A stretch of 64,000 bases of DNA from Moniliella sp. 'wahieum' (GCA_003971905.1 RSEE01000062.1:337695-401694); one strand, 5' to 3'. Counted from the stretch's first letter, positions 22,426-35,090 are shown. Numbers and translations are program-made. The notes: generated from the sequence alone by a model not told the origin.

Positions 22426-23219
22426 CCATTCTATGGCTCCTGTGGTATATTTGGGTCACTCTCAGCACCATACATCAGGCTATATCAGGAAAAAAGAAAA
22501 GACATTTTTCGTATACTAGCCTGTATCGCGAGGAGGTGAATGGGATCGACCACTCTAACCCGCCGAAACCCCAAAACCGTCGAACGAAACCAGATGGCAG
22601 AATACTCAGAAACACATTGAACCAGGCACACAAAGCCTTCTTCAAAAAAAGAACACTCAACACCGTACTGACCTTTCGAGGAAAAGCCGCAGGGTGAAAG
22701 GCACCAACTAGTGCCATGCTTATATACAAGTATTTCACTACGACCCCTTTTTGATAGTGTACACGTCACCAATATCCATCGTGGCCTTGATGTCGCTGAT
22801 GTCAGAAACCTTATTTATTCTGACATCCAGGATGTCAGCGCCATCTCGGCTCTCCCTTGCTATCCTCGTGTCAAGGACGCGAGTGAGGTCAAATCTGTTA
22901 TCGGCGATCACAAGGACAGCATGCCATCAGTCTTCAAGCTTCAATGTTCAAGCTTTCAGCAAAAGGCAATGGTCCCTGGATCTGCTTATGCAACTTGATG
23001 GTGGCCGGTCAGAGGGCAGGCACCCTCGCATCGTATCTTTGTGCGGGGCGATGGCCCCGTGTTCCGCCGCTGTTCCGCTCCTTGGGTGTGTTGGCCGCGT
23101 ATTCGCTGCTTCGCCACAGTTGACCAGCGATGGGCCAGGCATTCATCAATCGCACCACTACTTTTCTTTGCATCTCGTCCAACTAAGCGATCTGTGGGCG
23201 ACCGCTATGCGCCTCATAG

Positions 23220-23400
23220 GAAACCACCGGGCCCACGGCCCGGTCTGCTGAGGCTTCGCCCCAGCTTGTTAGGCTGGGTCACCGTTGCCACGGTAGCCGC
23301 CGTTCCATTGGTCCACCGGTCCACCGTTCCACGGAGAGACAAAATAATATCACCAACGAGGAGACCACCGGGCCTACGGCCCGGTCAGCTCTTCGCCCCA
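23220..23400. repeat. Duplicated block with conserved hairpin
   Basis: Two copies about 141 bases apart, each with ACCGGGCC-NAC-GGCCCGGT, a perfect 8-base stem with a 3-base loop (23225-23243 and 23366-23384), each followed by CTTCGCCCCAGCT. Only the loop changes (CAC to TAC). Confidence 0.65.
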
Positions 23401-24227
23401 GCTCGGTGCTTGGCCGCCACCTTAGCCACCGTTCCCCCTAGAGATACGCGCTGGCTGGACTGGAACGTGGCCCGTCAGCTGATGTAAAAGTGCACAGGGG
23501 CGTTTCCCATTTCCTATTTTTTCACACCGCCTCACGTAGTACGAAGAGTACTAGAGTACTGGTGGAGCTAGTGACTAGCGGCTAGTGAAGCTTGAAGCTT
23601 GAAGCTTGAAGAGCTAGTGAAGCGAAGCTTGAAGAGATTATCGATTGGCATGAGATCTGAGAATCGCAGTAGGCGATCAGTCGATGGCGCCGCAGGCAGC
23701 AGGTTGTACTGGTGCTCTCATGCGGCCCCGTGCGGCGCCAGCACAGGGCTGTGTAGTGTAAGGTGCATCCAAAGCATCTAAATACGATGGGCGTGAGAAA
23801 ATTGGTCTCGGTCGGCCTGAGCAAAAAGCAACTCATGTAACGCGTACGCCGCAGGCGCAGACAGCGTACCGGAAGGCGGTACATGAGAGCACGCACCGAC
23901 GCCTTTAAAGCTCTGTCAATGATAGGGATGCAGTATAGAGAAAACTAGTAAAAGTAACTCAACACACACTCCTCTCAGTGTGGCATGTTCGGTGTAATCG
24001 TATTCTATGTCCTTTAATTGACCCAAGTTGCAGCACGGTGTTGAGCAACCGGGTGCCTCCTTTGTTTTGGCCAACGCTCCAATCGCCAAGTGGTGCCCCA
24101 GTAGGGTAAAGGCGTAGTGCAAAAGCGCAGAAACCTTCCTGGTCATTCCTTCCAATACTCCTTCCTGGAAGGCACAGGAGTATTCTCTATTATGCCTCTG
24201 TATTTTCTTTTGACTCTTGTTACGAGG

Positions 24228-24317
24228 CGCTCCGGTGTCTCCCGACGCAGAGCCCCGCATGTCATAGGCATCTCTTACTAGCACGTCAGCCTCTACATAG
24301 GCTAGCAAGAGAGAGCT
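24228..24317. repeat. Left arm of a diverged inverted repeat
   Basis: Its reverse complement aligns over about 90 bases with 24484-24573, sharing AGCTCTCTCTTGCTAG, AAGAGATGCCTATGACATG and GAGACACCGGAGCG. Both arms encode a similar peptide, RDAYDM.GSAS.DTGA, in opposite directions. Confidence 0.7.
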
Positions 24318-24483
24318 TATCTATCCATGCAGCTGGCATCCTTCGCAGCCCGCTCAATATGGGCGCATGGGTACGATGCTTTGTTCCCATTGCGCCCACA
24401 GTCTTGGCAGAACCCTTTGTCTGCTGCGGCCTACCGGACCGCGGACTTGACAGAACAGACTGCGCTTTTTGCCTTACTACTGT

Positions 24484-24573
24484 AGCTCTCTCTTGCTAGG
24501 CATGTAGAGACTGAACGTGTTTGGAAGAGATGCCTATGACATGTGTGGCTCCGCGTCGAGAGACACCGGAGCG
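24484..24573. repeat. Right arm of a diverged inverted repeat
   Basis: Partner of 24228-24317 with a spacer of about 165 bases. A further looser direct repeat (24028-24190 against 24751-24870) brackets the structure. Confidence 0.7.
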
Positions 24574-26427
24574 TCCCATACCATCTCTGTAGCTCATCCG
24601 CTCATGTGCAAAATGCAATACACCGTCAACTGCCTGCTCTCTGGTCTTTCACATCATTATTCAGCCCACCGGACACGGTTCCATGCGCTAGTATGTCCGT
24701 CGAAGCGGAGGGTGCACTACACAGAGCAAGTACTTGCGCTATCTATGACAGTTGCAGCACGGTTCCATGTGGCGTATACCAGGCCACGCGCCAAAAGTGG
24801 CGCCACTGTAGGGAAAAGGCGCAGCCAAAGGGAACCTTCCTTATCTCCAACAGGAGTATATTCTCCTCTACTGTAGCTCTCATTGCAAATGTTTAGTAGC
24901 ACTAGTAGTAGTTCTTAAGGGCGAGGCCAGCTCTTATTCGTCCCACCGCCTGAACGCTTTCGGACCCCGCAAGTCTCGATATGGCTCCCATCAGACCCGA
25001 TGTGGATATTTGATGACAGCCAGTGGCCTGGCGAGGCAACCAGACTGCATCCAGGACGAGCAGGTCGACATCCGCGAAAACCTCGGCCATACGTTTGTTC
25101 ACCTCCAAGCCTATTTCCAAGCCGCGGCCAGCCGCCTACTGTTGGAGAGCATGACGTGCCCGACACCCCATGTGGAGGGCCATGATCCGACTCCAAGATC
25201 AGGTTGCAGACGTCCGCGAAGCCGTAAGTGGGGTAAACGAAATGCAACATGAACTCCATGAAGCGCAAAACGGAAAGTTCTTCATGGGATCATGACGCGG
25301 ACGGCCACATGTCGGAGGCCACTGCGAGCCAGGATGAAGACGCAGAAAAGCGGACTCGAGATGCTGTTGGCCAAGTCCGCCCTATGTCTGTATGCCTCCA
25401 TTTTTCATCTTCAGATGATTAAGGCTGACCACAGCATCTTTTTCCGTTTAAAGGCATTTTGGTTTTGCAGCGCAAGTACATCAAACAGCTAGTCATGCAT
25501 TCCATGAAGGCTCCTTGGGAAGCGTCTCATCTAGGTGCCTTTGTGCGGTATGTACTATCTATCTTGGATCGCTCGAGACCAGCTTTCTCTCTGACAAAGG
25601 AAGAAAGGAAGGTTGGGTAGAGCAGGAATGGGCCAAAAGTCACGTTGCCAGACCGAGGCCTCCTGGCACCGTTATCGATGCTGTAACTGATGATAAAGGG
25701 TGCCTAGGCAAAGAAGTACGGGCAAGAATAACGCTAGCCACAGCGGTCATCCGCTACGAGATCGTAACTAATGTGCGTATCTTCAATTGGTTCCTTTCCT
25801 CTTCACGGTACGTTCTGAACGCTTCTATCCGAACCCACTTGCAGGTGGAGACGCACCACTGGGTAAGTAAGGCCCGCGGGCCCACGTTGGGTGTCGTCAG
25901 TGTGGCCTCATTTCACAAGAAGGTTGTCAAACACAACCTGGGAGAGTATGACCGCAACCTCAACGGCGTGGAGGGCAGGGTCCTTCCCATGCGCATTCCC
26001 ATCCTCCTTCATCTCTGTCTCGATTTGCTGAATATACAACCAGGTGAAGCTGTCTACTAACAGACTTTGAAACCAGTGGGACATTTCACTGGATGCCATC
26101 CCTGAGACTCCGATGCAACTGTACCCGCTGAGCCTCGTCGCAGCGCCTGTGATACTAACCCTTCGAACACATGTGGTGACCTGGTACGATATGCAATACC
26201 AATCTATCCAAATACCAGATCTCCTTTTTGTGGTTTAATTATAGGATTAGCCATTATTATTGGATAGTCCCCCATTGGCAAGGAACGTGTACGCAACAGG
26301 AGCAGTCATAGTCCTCGATGTCGACAGTGTCATCGGGAGATATTGATGTCGGGGAACCCGGGGACATCTATGCCATCGTTGGAGACCTATTACCCCTATG
26401 GTATCACTCACGTCAATGACACCCCCG

Positions 26428-26500
26428 ACGTCTAAGGCACTCACGACGTCTAAGGCGCTCACGACGTCTAAGGCACCCACGACGTCTAAGGCATCTTTGG
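26428..26500. repeat. 18-base tandem repeat, 4 copies
   Basis: Four copies of GACGTCTAAGGCRCYCAC. On the minus strand they read as six-residue ALDVVS units in a frame that is open from 26633 to 26247, just downstream of the RA-PH gene. Probably a minisatellite; a coding role is uncertain. Confidence 0.7.
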
Positions 26501-26797
26501 TAGTGCTGTCATCGCCGACATATTTGACGTGAACCCTATCATTGATAGGGCGTAACCCTTTGATGTTTTCCCCGTCCCTGATGTCTTTGATACATTGAGC
26601 GAGTCTCGCATCCATGTCGTCAATGACATCCATTTCGTATCTGACATCATGGACATCACTACCGTCCCCGTCATCGAGAACAGCTGCGTTATTTACTTGA
26701 TGTCTATGACATCAAAGTAAAGGTCCTCAATCTATGACAGTCATGATCGTCATGATCGTCATGATAGTCATGGATGTCAGAAAGGGGTCGGTAGTGT

Positions 26798-29700
26798 TTA
26801 ACGTCGCCCCTCCACCATGAACAGACTGGGGAATTCCTGTTAAGAACGTAGGTACGAGCCAGAAGAATGGAGCGGACCCAATCTCGGTGAGCTGCTGGGT
26901 CCACAGAGAAAACACGACGACGGAATGATGGATGTCGGATCCGGACCGAGGCGAAGCTTGCCTACGTACGGCAAACCCGTAGGCTTTGGGTAACTTGAGA
27001 GTGGTGGCTAAAGGTGCGTGGATCACCTCGACGTCCCACTCGCGCAGCCCACCAACTAGGACCTCGTCCTTGCCACTCATGTTCTTGGCATGGAACAAAG
27101 CATGATCACGAAGTTCAAGCCAGCGCTTGGTCCACTTGTTCTTCTGATCGCGCATAAGAACCCAGCCTCCCAATGTGGGTGCCTCAACCGGTGCTGAGCG
27201 CATGGTGAGGTACGACGACAGCTCCGTCGGACGTAGGAAAAAGTAGTCTGACTTGGAGTTGTCACGGCAACAAAGAACATGGCCCACATTTTCGTTCTCA
27301 CGGAGTGGACGTTCTGTGTCCATATGTCAGAAGCGTATTAGGTGTAAGAATTAAGAAGCGAGATGCAAGGTGTAACGTACCCAAGCCTAACTGTGCGCTC
27401 ACATCAAACATACACCATCCACCAGATATGTTGTCATCCACTCCAGCATGAGCCCCTTTGGTCATAACAGCCACAGTAAGCTCCCGCGCATTCATCGTTT
27501 CCGGATAAATGTAGAGGTTGACGTAGCATTGCTTGGTCACAATGTATACTCGCACTGATACGGGCGAGCGTGCGCTGCTTCGGGTTCCCGATGAATGACT
27601 CTGGCGCTTTTTTTCAGAGTTAACTGAAACCGGAGCGATCTGCCCAAAAGGCATTGCTTGGGATCCCATGGGAAACATCGGACCCACCATCCCAGAAGGG
27701 CGGGAAAGAGGGGCAACGGGAAGTGGGGGTGGAATCGGGGCATCGTAAGGTGCCAGACTCTGCCCTGATCCGGTGGACTTGTTAGTGAACGGGGTACCGA
27801 TAAAGAAATCATAGGTTTCGACTCATTCGGTTCCCGCCGCATCGCCACTTTAGACAGGGACTTTCCCTGGTTTTGGGCACGCATCACAGGCACAAGACGC
27901 TGCATCAAGTCCACTGGATCGAACCCTTGGCCCCACCCTTGCACTGCATTTCCCCAACCTGCCATAGGCCGCGCCCCATCTGCGGCAGCCTGCACCTTGC
28001 GAGCGACCTCCTCGGCCGTTGGATGCGGCTTTGGGTGTAAGGGTATTGAACACTGGAGATCAAAAAGCAGTTTCATGTGCAAATGCGCTTGAGGCGTCTG
28101 TGGCACATGAAATGTTTGGGAATGACCATGGGCGATGGACCACAGTATCCGTGTCTTATTGAGCAGCCATAATAGCACGAGTCGGGAGAGGCTGATCCTT
28201 GCCGCTTACATCAGGCAACGTTTTCGGGACAAAACCGGGCCAACCAGAATCATCACTAGAAGGAATGGGCAACGCAACTTTTGACCGAGGGGTGGATGAG
28301 TGGACGGCCAAGATAGCATTGGCACTGACACGAGAAGTTGTTTGGGAACCACTCGGCTGAGGTGGCTCCTCCATTTTCCCAAAAGCACGTTCGGGTTGCT
28401 TTGATTGAGAGACGATATCACCCAGCAATGCTGTTGTACGCCAGGCGTTTGGCCTTAACCCAACTGAAGGTTGGTCGCAAGCCTTCTGATTCGCACCCAC
28501 GTTCAAATCCAGTGGTAGGGAAGACATTTCCTCTCCATCACTTGCGTGTTTGAAGAAGAACACATGCCCCTCTCTGACTCCTTCACAAGTGAAACCCCAG
28601 TGGAATAAGCAATCCCGGGAGATACGGCAGGTGGGATTGGTGAGGCGGAGGTGCCCTTATGAAGGGTGGCAGGTCTGTTTCCCACCGCTCCCTGTGCTCA
28701 ATGCTCAACTCTCCTTTTCCTTCCTCAGGAACGGCCAAGAATGGATCGGGGTCGTACGGTAATTCAATCTCGGAAGGCGACTGGTTTTGTCTTGAATCAT
28801 TGCAACGGATGTGCAAGCTCCCGCGAGAAACTGAGTCAGGTGAAGAAAAGCATGATTCTTCGCTGGTTGACACGAGGGATGTTGTTTCTTCCATACGGCA
28901 GCCATCAAAGCACTCGTATTCATCTCCTCCAAGATTGAATCGAGGAGATGAGTGACCTCATCCGACCCCATCGACTGCTCTTTTTCACGAGGGCAAGGTA
29001 ATTCGGTATAATCCGGTTGGACTTTCAACAGTTCTAGTGTCTTAGGAAGCGATGGCACATTCTCCTTTTCTTCGTCCTCTTCCTCATGCATCCACCGCTC
29101 TTTCGCCTCACCCGTCCATAATTCTTTCTGCCCGAGATGTGATGATAATAATGACGAAGTGGATGTGCTCGATTCTGCAGATGTACAGTCATCCTTGAAT
29201 TGGTGACCCTCATCTAGGTAGAAATGGCGCGTCGGCACCTTCGTCGCTTGCTTCAGACTCACCGTCGTACCCCGATCCTGCTTCAGGCGAGCCTTTCGGT
29301 ATAAGTTCGCTTTCGACCCTCCTCATAGGTGACGCCCGTCGTGTGTGGGCGATCTTAGAGAGACGAAACGGTTGAATGAGCAAGAAAAAAGTTCATTCGA
29401 GGGAGACTGTTTTCCATCGTCGTCGGTTCCGACGCCGATCCGTCAAGCAAGGCCGAGGTGCTCTGCGCCAGTAACTCGCGCGTGCGCTTCACACTCAGAC
29501 GATCGGAATCCATTGCGACCAGGGTCCCCGCTTTTAGAACACTGGGCGGCCGTACAGCAGGGTCCACCGTCCCTTGTTTATTGCACTTTGATGGAGCTGC
29601 ATCTGGCAATGCTTGTTGCGGCACTGTATCTTCCTCTCGCTGGCTCCTGACCGGGTGCGATGCGTTCCCTCTGGATTGTACGGCCTTTTTGTAAGACAAA

Positions 29701-32242
29701 GCAGGTTGCGAATGAAGAGCCGCCTCATAGTCTGGCATAGCAGGATCTTCACCCATCATTAGCCGTCCCACAAAATCGAAGCCTTTCGAAGATGAAGAGG
29801 AGGGATTCTCCCCACCAGCAGCGCAATCCAAGAAAGCGCCAGGAGAATCGCACATGCCCCTCCTGTCAGTGCCGGGTTCGTTTTGAGCGCAGGGGCGCCA
29901 GAACGGTGATTGCGGGACTGCTTCATCGCCTTCCTCCTCCTTCGCCACATTCTCCTCTGTTCCGTCCAGATCGACCCCATCATCTACGAGTATGGGGAGG
30001 GGGGAGACAGAAGGTTGTTGGGGTACCAATGCCTCATTCGCTTTTGGAAGTATAACCACAGCTGTGGTGTCAGCGCCCATGGGGATGGTTGTTGAGCTTT
30101 TGCTGATAGACAAGGACGCTTTTTCATCCTTCCCCCCCTCGTCTTTGTACGGAACCTCGCTTGCTGCTGGGTGCGCGTTGAGGCCACTAAAGATAACTTC
30201 TTCGTTGTTCTCTTTAAACTGAAGAGAAGGGGAAGCGTCCAAACAGTCTGGAAGAAGATCGAGTTCATGCACCCTAAGAGATACTCCGTTCTCATCCTCC
30301 CTCTATGATGACTCGCCCATCAACACCCCTGGTTGATCTGGCTCCATCCGGGCAAGAATATCCCACGTCGCCTCCAAAAATGTCACGATTGCGGCAACAC
30401 CTTCGTCTGAGAGGCTATTAGTATCAGTAGGGGGATGAAAAAGTGGGGAGTTCCTGTCGTCCAGTTCAGGCTGGCCCAGGTAGGTTTCCCCCAAGTTGGG
30501 TTCATCAATGTAAGGGTGAATGGGCAGACTGGATCCCAAGCTTTCCGGGGCGAGGTGGCTAAAACCACCGTGAGAATCAGATGTACTGTTTGCAACGGAA
30601 AACCGAGGTTGCAATGTGAAGAGGGGAGAGGCATTACGCTCTTTCCAAGGAGGAGCAAGGTCGTATTCAGAATCTTCCCTTGTCTGTTCTTCTTCTGCGT
30701 CCCCATGCACTGGAATTCTTGAGGATATACGATGGAAACCCCCGTTTCTCCAAGATCTTCATCGTCTGAATCGGTTGGGGGCTCGGACTGAAACTGAGGT
30801 TCGGGATATGCTGGGTATCGGATCCCCCTCTGCTCTCATTAAAGACAGAGCGCGACAATAAGGTCACCGATGATGCAGAAGACGTGTAAGGGCATTGCGC
30901 TTCTTTTTGGAAAAATCGACGACTTTCCAGAGATGGAGAAGCCTCCAGCGCTTCTTCACGGGCTTCTCCGCCACAGACAATGGGTATTTTGGTAGAGATT
31001 GGAGTGAAGAGGGTTCGCGTGTCGAGCCCTGAATGCGTTGTATTATCAAAAGCAACGGGCAATGGGGCAGCATGTGGAGATGAGATGACTTGGCCTGTTG
31101 CAATATGATGACGCAGGTGTTCCCTCCTTCTCAGAAAAAGAATACGGCGAAGAAGCCGTCACTCTTCCATTGTGGACAATGGCGGACTCTGAAAAAGTCG
31201 TGAATGGAGGGGAGAGGAAATCTTCCTCCCACATCGCTTCCAACGGGATTAGCTCCTGTGGAGAGGCGGATGCCTCATGGACCCGCAGACCACATGGGAT
31301 TGAGCGGCGCTTCTGTGAAAAAATGGGCATTACTGAACGTGACCCGTCCCGTATTTGAGATGGAGGGATCTTCCGCTCAGTACGTGAAGGGGACTAACGT
31401 GATTGCTGAACGGGGCTGCTGCTCCAATACTGTTGAGTGTTTGCATCAGGGGAGTGGTGTGAGGGAATAATGAAGAATGCCCGGACGAGTCCCGCTCCCG
31501 CACAGCAACTCCAGGAGGATATTTTGGTCACAATGACGGCGAGCAGCATGCCGTCAAGAGGCAGAATGCACTCGGCCTCTGATGGCAGGGCGGGGCCACC
31601 CTTAGACCGAGATGGAAGTGGACCGCCGGATACGTTGGGAGAGACGCCGTAGTAAGCTGGGGGTGCTTTTGTTTTGTGGTTATTAGGCGAGTCGAAGTGC
31701 GGGTATGAAGAGCGCGGATGGGGAAGAGGCAGTTTTTTGGAATTACTCTGGGCTGGAATCAGGCGGGACGAATTTCGGGGCTTCGGTGGTATGGGCGGTG
31801 CGGGTGCGGGTATGGTGGTTTTTTGCTATGAAAACGGTCCGAGGGTTAGCTTGCAGTAAAAGTGGTGCGGAAAAGGGGGTTATATGCTAGAGTTGTAGGT
31901 GCACACATACGTACCGTGGTGGAGGAAGGAGGGGGTTTGGTATCAAGGGCGTATGTGTCTAAGGACCGAGGGGCTGGTATTGAAATGGGGGCTTGCTTGA
32001 GGGTGAAGCTGTTGGGATGAGCGTGGAATTGGGTGGTGTTGGTTGAGCATGAAATGATTGAAATGGGGCATGGGGGGAAGGGGTGGCGGAGCGTAGGGGT
32101 AGGTATGCTGGGCGATTTTAGCGCAATGGGCGGGGGCGGGGACACGATAACCGCGCGGAGGCACAAGTGTACCCGACCCTACGGAAGGGGCGGGGCGGGT
32201 TCGGAGGTGTGCATGAAGGAATGAAGGTGAGGGTGGCAGCAT
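26798..32242 (-). CDS. Large disordered RA-PH domain protein
   Basis: A minus-strand gene with probable start at 32242 (MLPPSPSFLHAH), a Pro-rich first exon and about 1,700 residues in all. Most is low-complexity, Ser-, Glu- and Pro-rich, with one ordered stretch near 30330-30420 (EGVAAIVTFLEATWDILARM). The C-terminal part holds a Ras-association-like domain (27580-27240: VSVRVYIVTKQCYVNLYI) directly followed by a PH domain (27170-26830: GGWVLMRDQKNKWTKRWLEL, then HRDWVRSILLARTYVL). It ends QEFPSLFMVEGRR with TAA at 26798-26800. RA-PH tandems occur in MRL (RIAM/lamellipodin) and Grb7-type adaptors that link small GTPases and membranes to actin; such a role here is inference. An intron is clear at 27314-27380 and likely at 31850-31914. 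Many frame changes make the middle uncertain, and two genes cannot be excluded. Confidence 0.68.
27314..27380 (-). other. Intron between the RA and PH coding parts
   Basis: GTACGTTACACC...GGACACAG on the minus strand. Splicing gives QLGL-ERPLRENENVGHVL in frame, inside the RA domain. Confidence 0.7.
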
Positions 32243-33364
32243 GCAGCGATGGCGGTGATTGGATGGCGCTCCAATATTAATAAGGGCAACACGCTGACAG
32301 GGCTGTGTTGAAGGTGAGGACGAGGGAGAGAGTGGTGTAGTGGTGGTGGTGGTAGTGTGGTTGCGGTGAGGTGGTGGTAATGGAGAGGATGGAGGGACTG
32401 GGGAGTTATGTCTGAAGCATTCAGCTTATGAAGAAGTGACCTCTTGGTGATGATGGTGTGAACTACTAATATTTTGCGGTTAAGCATCCCCATCTATAAT
32501 ACCTTAGCTTTAACCTCTCGGCGATGATCGATGATCGGACTGATCGCTGATGGGCGCTGAGGCGCTGAGCTGAGCCTGCTGTGAGCCTAAGCGCTGAGGC
32601 TCAGCGGCTCAGCCGAGCGGCCTCGCTAATAACCGGCTTTTAATAACCTTCGGGCCGTCCTTATGACCTTGACAAACCCGCCTGTGAACTTGACATCAGC
32701 CACCACCTCTGGTAACAAACCCGTGAGCTGTGAGCTCACAGCCAAGCTAAGGACCTCGCCAGTCCACCTCACCGGCCACCCAAGTACTCCCACCAGCCAT
32801 GGAAATCTAGTCATCATCGATAAAACTACATCTAGATAGAGCCCTAAGGCCTACTAAAGCCTAACAGGGCTATAGGACCATCTATTATACACAACCTCCA
32901 TCTTGGTCGTGATATACTCAGTAGCAGCGGCACAAATGATGATGTCCGACACGTATGGCTCCATTTTGGCTCCCGAGCAGGTGGCCAGGGACGCTGTGGA
33001 AATCCGGTAAGGGGGAGGGTGCGGAACACGCACCCTTCCAGTGATCGGCGCCTACCATGCCTGAGCGCCTGAGCGCGGCACATGCGACCCCCTGAATCGT
33101 TTTGGCGGCCGGGTGTGGTTGTGGGAATTGTGCGGGATCCGTAATACGTTGCATGCTGAACGTTAATTTAGTGAATTTCACACCAACAGACCCATGTTGT
33201 ATGTACGTACGGCACGAGCCATGCTCCTGGGCTGGCCATTCATTGCCATCTCACGTTGTGCCCTTTCACACCTTGCCACCACCCCCCCAAGGAAGTGCAC
33301 CCGACCGCACCCATGTACCGTGCACGACGCCGCTTCTCGAGGAGCGGAGCGCCCAGCTTTGACC
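32243..33364. other. Divergent intergenic region
   Basis: Lies between the RA-PH gene and hexokinase, so it should contain both promoters. It has a GCTGAG-rich stretch (32545-32615) and a GATGATCGATGATCG tract (32522-32537). I see no gene. Confidence 0.45.
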
Positions 33365-35090
33365 ATGTACGTCGCCTGTGTGTTTCGTTCTTCTGGCCAC
33401 AGTCAAACTGACTGGGTGAATGCTGCACCCCCTGTTCTTGGTCCACAGGTAACCTTCCGCCGTGGGAGCAGCAGCGATGGCAAGATGCCTGAAATGCGGC
33501 AGGCTGAACTCAATAAAATGTTGGCCAAATACACTGCTCTCTTCACCGTCTCGCCCGAACAACTGCAGGAGATTACTCACAACTTTGTTCAAGTCTTGCA
33601 GAACGGCTCGACAAGCACGAACAGACTGTGCGTATGTTTGCGACGTACGTCTTTGGGTTTCCCTCCGGTCACGAAACGGGAAAGTACCTGGCTCTTGATC
33701 TAGGTGGAACCAATCTGCGGGTGTGCCTCATTGAGCTTCACGGCGACCGTACCTTCCACCTGACCCAATCCAAGTTCAAATCACCGAAGAGCAAAAGCAC
33801 TGCGAAGGTTCAGAGCTATTTGACTTTTGTGCCCAATGTCTAGGCACGTTTGTTGACGAGTCCGTCCCGCGCAAGCCGGATGGATCGCTTGACATTGAGG
33901 AGCACATCCCCCTTGGCTTCACGTTCTCCTACCCTATGGAGCAAAGCCGGATCGACCATGGCGAGCTGGTTCGCTGGACCAAGGGATTCGGCAATCCCAA
34001 TACGGAAAACCATGATGTGGCAGCCATGTTCTCTGCCTCGCTCGCCAAGTACAACATTCCCATCCGTCTTACCTCGCTCAATGACACAACGGGTACACTC
34101 ATGGCCTCGCACTATGTTGATCCAAAGGTGAAGATCGCTTGCATCTTTGGTATGGATGCAATGCAGCGTATATGGAGCATGTGCGGGACATTCCCAAGTT
34201 CACCAAGGACCATCCTGAGGTGAATGTAACGGATGATTGGCGATCAACTGCGAGTACGGTGCCTTTGACTCGTACGAACCCAAGTTCTTGCCCGCACCAA
34301 GTACGACGTTGGAGATTGACCTGACGTCCAACAAACCAACGCAACAAGTGTACGAGAAGATGATTTCGGGTTTGTACCTCGGCGAAATTTTCCGCCTCTG
34401 CATGGTGGAGATGGTGGATGATGGTAAGCTGTTTGTAGGCCAGAATACATACAAGATCGAATCGTCCTTTGAGTTTTAACACTCCTTTCCTTTCCCTCAT
34501 GGAGGCCGACCCACCCCCGAGTTGCTCACCATCACCGGCCTTTTCATTCACTTTTTCGGCCTTGAAACCACCCTGGCTGAACGCCAGTTCTTCCGCAGCC
34601 TGGCCACCCTTATCTCGACCAGGTCGGCGCGCCTGTCGTCATGTGGCATTGCCGCTTTGGTAACCAAGATGGGGTATGAGGAAGAAGGATGTGGCGTGGG
34701 CGCGGACGGCAGCTTGTTCACCAAGTACCCGATTTCCCCAACCGCATTTCTCAAGGCCTCATCGACATTTTTGGGGAAGAAAAAGGCTCCAAAATCACTT
34801 TATGCCAGGCGGAGGATGGCTCCGGAGTGGGCTCGGCTATCATTGCGGCCATGACCAAAAGCCGCAAGGACCAAGGCGTGTATCCCGATCTAGTCCGCGT
34901 CACCTTTTTAGTTTCCAAAAATACCATTCTCGTCTCTACATTCCCTTTGTCTCACCTTTCTTTCCATTCACGCGCCTCGAGTGCCCAGCGCGATGCAGTT
35001 GGCCACAACAGATCTGTTCGGTCTTTAACTACAAACATTGGACGATTCACCACTATACCGCGACACATCATATTGCCACAAACTGAATGA
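33365..35090 (+). CDS. Hexokinase
   Basis: Cytosolic ATP-dependent phosphorylation of glucose or fructose at the start of glycolysis. The small domain has GFPSGHETGKYLALDLGGTN (33655-33715; DLGGTN binds phosphate) and the sugar-binding part has PLGFTFSYP (33910), WTKGFG (33978) and LNDTTGTLMASHY (34077-34115), with the catalytic Asp in NDTTGT. KFLPAPSTTLEIDLTSNKP, GQNTYKIESSFEF and QAEDGSGVGSAI (34805-34840) follow in family order. The start is uncertain: ATG 33365 is in frame with the first conserved part, ATG 33485 (MPEMRQAELNKM) is the more compact choice. About six frame changes occur. The true stop is probably near 34890, just after GVYPDL, as the rest to 35090 has no family similarity. 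Which hexose is preferred cannot be told. Confidence 0.88.

Larger units (their letters stand above)
21630..26240. other. Gene-poor region rich in repeat relics
   Basis: No gene I can name in 4.6 kb. It contains an LTR relic (22377-22425), a duplicated hairpin block (23220-23400), AAGCTTG and CTAGTGAC tracts (23560-23632), and inverted and direct repeat pairs (24028-24870). Two stretches could be coding remnants but match no family I know: minus 24902-25268 (EVNKRMAEVFADVDLLVLDA) and plus 25515-26060 (181 codons). Region character resembles 8.4-13.3 kb. Confidence 0.5.

Noticed and set aside
25515-26060. 181-codon plus-strand open frame
   Set aside because: No recognisable domain and it lies in a repeat-relic region; kept only as a remark in the region entry.
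33365-35090. Hexokinase as a pseudogene
   Set aside because: All catalytic motifs are present in order and the breaks match the single-base losses seen in every other gene here.
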